Positions 59,523-64,000 of a stretch of 64,000 bases of DNA are shown piece by piece; the first letter of the stretch is position 1; each line of letters opens with the position of its first letter. Below the pieces are notes generated by a model that was not told the origin of the DNA, ran no database searches, and worked only from the letters and a program-made list of their open reading frames with translations. The stretch comes from Oscillospiraceae bacterium (lineage in GTDB: Bacteria; Bacillota; Clostridia; Oscillospirales; Oscillospiraceae), in assembly GCA_910575695.1 (NCBI GenBank), contig CAJTGJ010000010.1, positions 54,769 through 118,768 on the forward strand, written 5' to 3'. Position numbers and translations under genes: made by a program.

Positions 59523-61252
59523 ACGATTTCAAGTGCGGCTGCCCGGTATACCTGGCCTGCGGGTACACAGATCTACGGCGAGGGATCGATGGGTTGGCGG
59601 GGCTGGTGCAGACGCAGTTCCGGCTGGATCCATTCCAAAACGCGCTGTTTCTGTTCTGCGGGCGGCGGAAGGATCGGATCAAAGGGCTGTACTGGGAGGG
59701 AGACGGCTTTGTGCTGCTGTATAAGCGGCTGGAGAGCGGGAGCTTCCAGTGGCCGAGGAATGCCGAGCTGAGCCAGAAAGTGGAGTGGCTGATGGAACAG
59801 CTGCGCCTGTTAAAGAAGAAGCAGTTTGGCGCGTCCAGTGAGCAGAGCAAGGGGCAGCTGGATGGCCAGCTCAGTTTTCTGTTCAACGAGGCGGAGGCAT
59901 ATGCTGCCCCACCAGGGCCGCAAAAGACCACCCAAGTGGCGGCCCACACCCGGAAGCAGTCCGGCAGCGTGAAGGACGCAGTGCCGGACAACATCCCGGT
60001 GGAGGTGGTGGAGCACCGGCTTTCGGAGGAGGAGCGGGTGTGCCCGCAGTGCGGAGAGCTGATGCAGGAAATCGGGACAGAGATGCGGGAGACATTGAAA
60101 CTGATCCCGGCCAAAGCCATTTTACGCCGCGACGTATACTACACCTACGCCTGTGAAAACTGCGAGAAAAATGACGTTTCAACGCCCATCGTGAAAGCGC
60201 CGAAGGAGCCGTCTGTGATCCCCGGCAGTTTCGCCTCACCGGAGGCCATTGCCCACATCATGACGCAGAAATTCGTGATGGCCAGCCCGCTGTACCGGCA
60301 GGAGCAGGAATGGGCGCGGCAGGGGCTGAAGCTGTCCCGGCAGACCATGTCCAACTGGGTGCTGCGGACAGCGGAGGATCATCTGCTGCCAGTGTACGAG
60401 GAGCTGCGCCGGCAGTTGGTGAAGCGCGAGGTGCTCCACGCCGATGAAACCACCCTCCAGGTGCTCCATGAGCCGGGGAAGAAGGCCCAGACCAAGAGCT
60501 ATATGTGGCTGTACCGGACGGGCTGGGACGGTGGACCGCCCATCGTGCTCTATGAGTACCAGCCCAGCCGGAAGGCGGAACACGCAGAAAAGTTCCTGGA
60601 GAGTTTTTCCGGGTATCTCCACGCGGACGGCTACCAGGGCTACCATAAGCTGCCGGGGAATATCCGGGTGGTTGGCTGCTGGGCTCATGCCCGGAGGAAG
60701 TTCGCCGAAGCGCTTAATGCCCTGCCAACCGATAAGCGGGAAGACACGGCGGCGTTCACTGGGCTGGACTACTGCAATAAGCTGTTCGCCTGGGAGGAGC
60801 GGTTCAAAGACCTCTCTCCAGAAGAGCGGACAAAACAGCGTCTGAAAGAGGAAAAGCCGATTTTAGACGCGCTTTTGGCATGGGCGGATTCTGTTTCCGC
60901 CGCACCCAAGTCCGCGCTGGGCAAGGCGCTGCACTATCTCAAGGAGCAATGGCCTTATCTGATCCGCTATCTGGAGGACGGGCGGCTGGAGCTGAGCAAC
61001 AACCGGGCCGAGCGCAGCATCAAGCCCTTCGTGATTGGCCGCAAGAATTTCCTCTTTGCCAATACCCCGCTGGGCGCCCAGGCCAGCGCGGTGATCTACA
61101 GCCTGATCGAGACGGCCAAGGAAACGGGACTGGATCCTTTCCGCTATCTGACCTGGGTTTTGGAAACCGCTCCAACGCTGGATCGTACCGTGGACGGCTG
61201 GACTGTGCCGCTGCTCCCGCCTAATGCGCCGGTGTTTTGCCGAACTACATAA
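59516..61252 (+). CDS. IS66 TnpB-TnpC fusion transposase
   Basis: 578 residues. The first roughly 80 are TnpB (FKCGCPVYLACGYTDLRRGIDGLAGLVQTQF ... LFLFCGRRKDRIKGLYWEGDGFVLLYKRLESGSFQWPR). It then passes straight into TnpC (SQKVEWLMEQLRLLKKKQFGASSEQ), zinc ribbon (ERVCPQCGELMQEIG) and DDE domain (VLHADETTLQVL; YLHADGYQGYHKLP; ELSNNRAERSIKPFVIGRKNF). The end of TnpB and the start of TnpC are missing, indicating an in-frame deletion. Whether the fusion still transposes is unknown. Confidence 0.88.
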   Translation: MLNDFKCGCPVYLACGYTDLRRGIDGLAGLVQTQFRLDPFQNALFLFCGRRKDRIKGLYWEGDGFVLLYKRLESGSFQWPRNAELSQKVEWLMEQLRLLKKKQFGASSEQSKGQLDGQLSFLFNEAEAYAAPPGPQKTTQVAAHTRKQSGSVKDAVPDNIPVEVVEHRLSEEERVCPQCGELMQEIGTEMRETLKLIPAKAILRRDVYYTYACENCEKNDVSTPIVKAPKEPSVIPGSFASPEAIAHIMTQKFVMASPLYRQEQEWARQGLKLSRQTMSNWVLRTAEDHLLPVYEELRRQLVKREVLHADETTLQVLHEPGKKAQTKSYMWLYRTGWDGGPPIVLYEYQPSRKAEHAEKFLESFSGYLHADGYQGYHKLPGNIRVVGCWAHARRKFAEALNALPTDKREDTAAFTGLDYCNKLFAWEERFKDLSPEERTKQRLKEEKPILDALLAWADSVSAAPKSALGKALHYLKEQWPYLIRYLEDGRLELSNNRAERSIKPFVIGRKNFLFANTPLGAQASAVIYSLIETAKETGLDPFRYLTWVLETAPTLDRTVDGWTVPLLPPNAPVFCRTT

Positions 61253-61337
61253 CTTGTATGGGCCGCAGTGCTGAAACCAATCAGCCTGCGGCCCCTTTTA
61301 TTTGCTGACTGATTTGACGCTTACGAACTAACGTGCA

Positions 61338-61353
61338 GGAATTACGGGGGTGA
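61338..61353. repeat. Right arm of the 16-bp inverted repeat split by the IS66 element
   Basis: Exact complement of 59027-59042; see that entry. Confidence 0.9.
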
Positions 61354-61559
61354 ATAGAACTTCTTGTGAAAAATTGGGGGGGACATTATATGCCGCGGCG
61401 TTGGAGGCCGCTTCACACAATGCCCCCAACGCCGCAGATGATACCAACACATGGAATATAGGTCCTATGCTCTGTTGCGTCTCCTCCCGCACTACCTTAA
61501 CAGCCTCAAATCCTGGTCAGTTCGTGCATAGCTGCCAGTTCCTCCGGACGCGGGGCGGA
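61354..61559. other. Non-coding region after the IS66 element
   Basis: No supported gene. A 10-bp inverted repeat GCGGCGTTGG/CCAACGCCGC (61395-61404 with 61426-61435) lies here and could act as a weak terminator for the leftward gene at 61560. Confidence 0.45.
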
Positions 61560-61865
61560 TCAATGCGCGAAGATCTTAATAAGCTCCAAAATTCCTGCAC
61601 TGGCCAAATTGGCAAAGGTGGCGGAGGAAAATGCAGAGGCGTACTGACTGATCACCTTGCTGATGCGGGATTTATCTTCCCCTTTAACGGCAGTTTCCAA
61701 TTCTTCCACCGCAGGGACCAGCTTTGGATCTTCCTTGGCTGTTCTGCACTTGAGCGCGGCAAGCTCCTGCTGCAAGTTCGGCCAGCTGATATTGTACTCG
61801 TTCACACAGCCAATGCCGGTTCCGCCCGCCTGAATGCTGTTGGGCTCAAAATTGATCTGTACCAC
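61560..61865 (-). CDS. Hypothetical protein
   Basis: 101 residues, not recognised. VQINFEPNSIQAGGTGIGCVNEYN leads to a helical, charged middle (LQQELAALKCRTAKEDPKLVPAVEELETAVKGEDK) and a hydrophobic helix (ASAFSSATFANLASAGILELIK). GTG 61865 has GGAGGG 9 nt upstream, giving reasonable support. It overlaps the end of the fragment frame upstream and is probably in the same leftward unit. Confidence 0.5.
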   Translation of the reverse strand: MVQINFEPNSIQAGGTGIGCVNEYNISWPNLQQELAALKCRTAKEDPKLVPAVEELETAVKGEDKSRISKVISQYASAFSSATFANLASAGILELIKIFAH

Positions 61866-62158
61866 CAGTGCCGCCCTCCAATCGAATTGATTTCATTCAC
61901 CGTGTCGATGACGCTGCCGCCCGGGCCGATGGTGTTATCCTTGATGTTGATGATGATGTCTCTGTGGTGTCCGGGGTGGGCGATGATTTCTTTGAGTGTG
62001 TCAATAACTTTGTTAAGAAATTCGCTTTGGTTGAACAGGATAAAAAACGTTTGGCCGGAATTGGTGGCTATCACCAGCCTTTTGAGCGTCTTATCCCGCT
62101 CGGAGCGCAGATGCCACGCACAGGCAGAGCTGGTGTGTAAAATATACTGAGCCGGATG
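61802..62158 (-). pseudogene. Fragment of an unrecognised gene (5' end missing)
   Basis: The frame is open from just after a TGA near 62160 but has no ATG, only a GTG at 62074 without a good ribosome site. It reads AQYILHTSS...LRSERDKTLKRLVIATNSGQ and HRDIIINIKDNTIGPGGSVID, which looks protein-like both before and after the GTG. The beginning of the gene is therefore probably lost. No family assigned. Confidence 0.4.
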
Positions 62159-62166
62159 GAACCGAT

Positions 62167-62469
62167 CTAACGTTCAGCGTTATTATTTCTTAAAGTAATC
62201 AGTTTGCTACAAATGAGTACCCCTGCCCCATAAAAATAAAAAGCTGAGATAATACCAAGGAACCCTAATTGGGGAAGGTGCGGTACAATAAGTATGTTTA
62301 CTAAAAATATTGGAACAAAATACAATAATATGACCCATCCAAACGCTTGAGCAAAGAATTTCGCCCAAAAACTGTAGGTTCTCTTTTTCATTAACATTTC
62401 AAAGCCTGTGATAAAGATAAGTAACCCAATTCCCGGAAAGGAGAGCAACGCTAAATATTTTTTAATCAT
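62167..62469 (-). CDS. Small membrane protein
   Basis: 100 residues, three hydrophobic helices (YLALLSFPGIGLLIFITGFEM, FFAQAFGWVILLYFVPIFLVNILIV, GFLGIISAFYFYGAGVLICSKLI). Not recognised. ATG 62469 follows AAAGGTG; the longer frame overlaps the gene upstream. AT-rich compared with the rest of the window. Probably expressed with the next leftward genes. Confidence 0.55.
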   Translation of the reverse strand: MIKKYLALLSFPGIGLLIFITGFEMLMKKRTYSFWAKFFAQAFGWVILLYFVPIFLVNILIVPHLPQLGFLGIISAFYFYGAGVLICSKLITLRNNNAER

Positions 62470-62488
62470 TGTCTTAGCACCTTTCAAA

Positions 62489-63067
62489 TTATTGATCTCT
62501 CGGTAACCATTCAATAGCAGAATCATACTCATGTCTTTTTAAATCGACATAATATACTCGGGTACCGCCTCCATACTCATATTGAAAACAATCGATAACT
62601 AAGCAAATCAAGAAAAGCAATTCAGGAGCACACGTGTCAAACAAATCATATTTGATATTGTAGATGCCAGCGCCGTTTGTGTGAAGTAATGCAACTTGTT
62701 TACTGTCGATCCAAATTGACACATAATTCTTATGGTGCAGAATAGTTTGATAGACAACCCCTTTTATGGATAGGGTATAACGTCCTGAACGCGATAACCT
62801 AATAGAGCGTCCAATACATTCATCACCACAAAAAACACATAAAGGCGGCAAATCTCTCCATAAAAATGCAACAAACCAAAATATGCGCCGCCAAACATCC
62901 GGCTGTATCACATTATAGCAAAGTTGCCCATTCTTAAAAATCTGTAGTCGATGCAAAACAAATCCAGAAGAACGCTTCACTAAAGCTGTCAGTTCAGGAA
63001 ATTCTTGAATTGAAAATGTCCGCGGATATTTTGAATTCCGCCGAATGTGGAGCTCCATTTTGTGCAA
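62489..63067 (-). CDS. Hypothetical protein, tubby/LURP-like plan
   Basis: 192 residues. MELHIRRNSKYPRTFSIQEFPEL then repeated strands (GRSIRLSRSGRYTLSIKG, YVSIWIDSKQVALLHTNGAG) and a C-terminal hydrophobic helix (PELLFLICLVIDCF). The strands plus a single helix recall tubby-C-like proteins, but this is weak. TTG 63067 lies just after AGGGGGGG; ATG 63058 is possible. AT-rich region. Confidence 0.5.
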   Translation of the reverse strand: MHKMELHIRRNSKYPRTFSIQEFPELTALVKRSSGFVLHRLQIFKNGQLCYNVIQPDVWRRIFWFVAFLWRDLPPLCVFCGDECIGRSIRLSRSGRYTLSIKGVVYQTILHHKNYVSIWIDSKQVALLHTNGAGIYNIKYDLFDTCAPELLFLICLVIDCFQYEYGGGTRVYYVDLKRHEYDSAIEWLPRDQ

Positions 63068-63220
63068 GTAGCCCCCCCTTTTTTTAAGGATGGTATTTCT
63101 GGTTTATTCCGAGGGTTGAATCTCGTTTTTGCTGGCCGCCATATCACTTTAGGGCAACATGGCGGCCATGAGGATTGCTCATTGATGCTTTGAAAACATC
63201 TACCAATATACAAATAAAAC

Positions 63221-64000
63221 TTATTCGTTTTTCTTCCTGACGCTTATATAGAGATTAGCGCCAATTCCGGGAGTATAACCGATTTTTAATGAACCGTTTT
63301 GTATCTGTAGTGAGCCTCCTACACCTCCAACATTGAGTTCTGCCCTAACGTATACTACATACCCGTTGAATTCAAATAATGGTATTTCACCTCCACCTGC
63401 TAGTTGGAGAAGTTGAATGCCTCCTGAAAATCCCAAGTTTACTTCTGGGTCAACTCCGCCGCCGACTGAGCCGTTCAACACAGCAAATGACCAATCAAGC
63501 TTATCGTATTTACCACCAATTTTGACCATGCCGATCTCACGTTCAAAAACTAAAAAGGCAGTATCTTTGCTGAGATTACCTTCGATGTCCCAGGAAGCCG
63601 ACAATTTAGCCAAACTTGTTGATGGTTTTTCAATGTAAAGAACGTATCCAAAATTTCCCGACTTGTCAATTAGTTTGCTGACTGCGATAACGTCATTGTC
63701 TGTATTTGTGGGATTGTTGCAAGTTATTTGCTCCATATACCCGCCAGTAGATACATTGGCGTTTAGAATAGTACTCAACAGCACATCCGGTGTGGCTTTA
63801 GTTGCATCGGACAGTGATAATGTGTATTTTGCGGGATCGTTTGGCATAAAGGGCGGTTTACCTGAAGGTAACTGCCCCGTACTGGACTTCAGATATTCGC
63901 TTGCCACCCAGCCTTCTTGACCATTGGCCAAAACCTTGAGCCAACTGTATCCATTTGCTTTTGTGCTCTGCCCCAAACTGATAACAGATGTCCCATATGG
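63221..64000 (-). CDS. SH3-domain protein, N terminus beyond the window
   Basis: At least 260 residues; the open frame runs off the right edge. The visible start is a bacterial SH3 unit (PYGTSVISLGQSTKANGYSW, LANGQEGWVASEYLKSS). It is followed by a beta-rich region (GGYMEQITCNNPTNTDNDVIAVSKLID; FGYVLYIEKPSTSLAKLSASWDI) and a Gly-rich end (GGGVDPEVNLGFSGG; GGVGGSLQIQNGSLKIGYTPG). SH3 units of this kind bind cell-wall peptides, so an exported protein is likely. No further family assigned. Confidence 0.65.
   Translation of the reverse strand, partial: PYGTSVISLGQSTKANGYSWLKVLANGQEGWVASEYLKSSTGQLPSGKPPFMPNDPAKYTLSLSDATKATPDVLLSTILNANVSTGGYMEQITCNNPTNTDNDVIAVSKLIDKSGNFGYVLYIEKPSTSLAKLSASWDIEGNLSKDTAFLVFEREIGMVKIGGKYDKLDWSFAVLNGSVGGGVDPEVNLGFSGGIQLLQLAGGGEIPLFEFNGYVVYVRAELNVGGVGGSLQIQNGSLKIGYTPGIGANLYISVRKKNE

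Larger units (their letters stand above)
59055..61324 (+). mobile_element. IS66-family insertion sequence with 8-bp target duplication
   Basis: 2270 bp. The ends are GTAAGCGTCAAATC at the left and its complement at the right. GAACTAAC flanks both sides (59047-59054 and 61325-61332), the 8-bp duplication expected for IS66. It carries tnpA and a tnpB-tnpC fusion. It sits in the loop of a 16-bp palindrome. Confidence 0.95.

Overview
The window looks like genomic DNA of a moderately GC-rich gut Firmicute, most likely of class Clostridia (Oscillospiraceae/Oscillospirales-like). This rests on CD1110/CD1115-type conjugation proteins, DUF4317/DUF5348/DUF3268/DUF5697 accessory proteins, strong AGGAGG ribosome sites, TTG/GTG starts and tandem large serine recombinases. 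It is a mosaic of mobile DNA with one metabolic operon in the middle. No rRNA, tRNA or CRISPR array was recognised.

Region A (1-13.4 kb) is an accessory part of a conjugative element. It holds DUF5348 and two paralogous winged-helix-like proteins split by an IS5-family copy (1377-2510, TSD TTCA), DUF4317, a sigma-70-like factor and a DUF3268 zinc-finger protein. A forward DNA-damage-like operon follows: Y-family polymerase, 3-methyladenine glycosylase, YolD-like, Mef-like MFS exporter, DUF2200 and DUF1801. Next come a C39-like peptidase with a membrane anchor and several small cargo genes.

Region B (13.5-36.7 kb) is a leftward conjugation and cell-surface operon. It runs from a promoter at 36.65 kb through a leader with an intrinsic terminator to VirB2-like, VirB6-like, a secreted/membrane T4SS protein, a PrgI-VirB4 fusion, DUF5697, DUF6100-like, a winged-helix protein, VirD4 and an S1-domain protein. 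It continues into a membrane protein, a sortase, an SLH-transglutaminase and a 2471-residue thioester/Cna-B adhesin. Three genes in or next to this module appear to start at near-cognate codons (CTG, ATC, ACG) behind good ribosome sites. No relaxase was seen in the window.

Region C (36.8-42.9 kb) has a low-GC flavodoxin insert, a SEC-C protein, HU, and a RepA_N-type replication operon (RepA, radical SAM protein, small helical protein). RepA carries iteron-like repeats inside its gene. A 3'-truncated serine recombinase follows.

Region D (43.0-47.9 kb) is a metabolic operon: CitMHS-type transporter, AtuA/DUF1446 protein and a small AtuA-C-like protein. A sigma-54 promoter and three 16-bp upstream sites lie next to the gene of a sigma-54 activator.

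Region E (48-58.5 kb) holds a DUF2325 protein facing a coiled-coil protein, an IS5/IS427-type element, a metallophosphoesterase, three overlapping serine-recombinase genes, a SHOCT-like protein, a long structured non-coding leader and a sigma-region-4 protein. Region F (58.5-64 kb) has strong palindromes, an IS66-family element inserted into one of them (TSD GAACTAAC), and AT-richer genes of unknown function, the last with an SH3 domain and running off the window.
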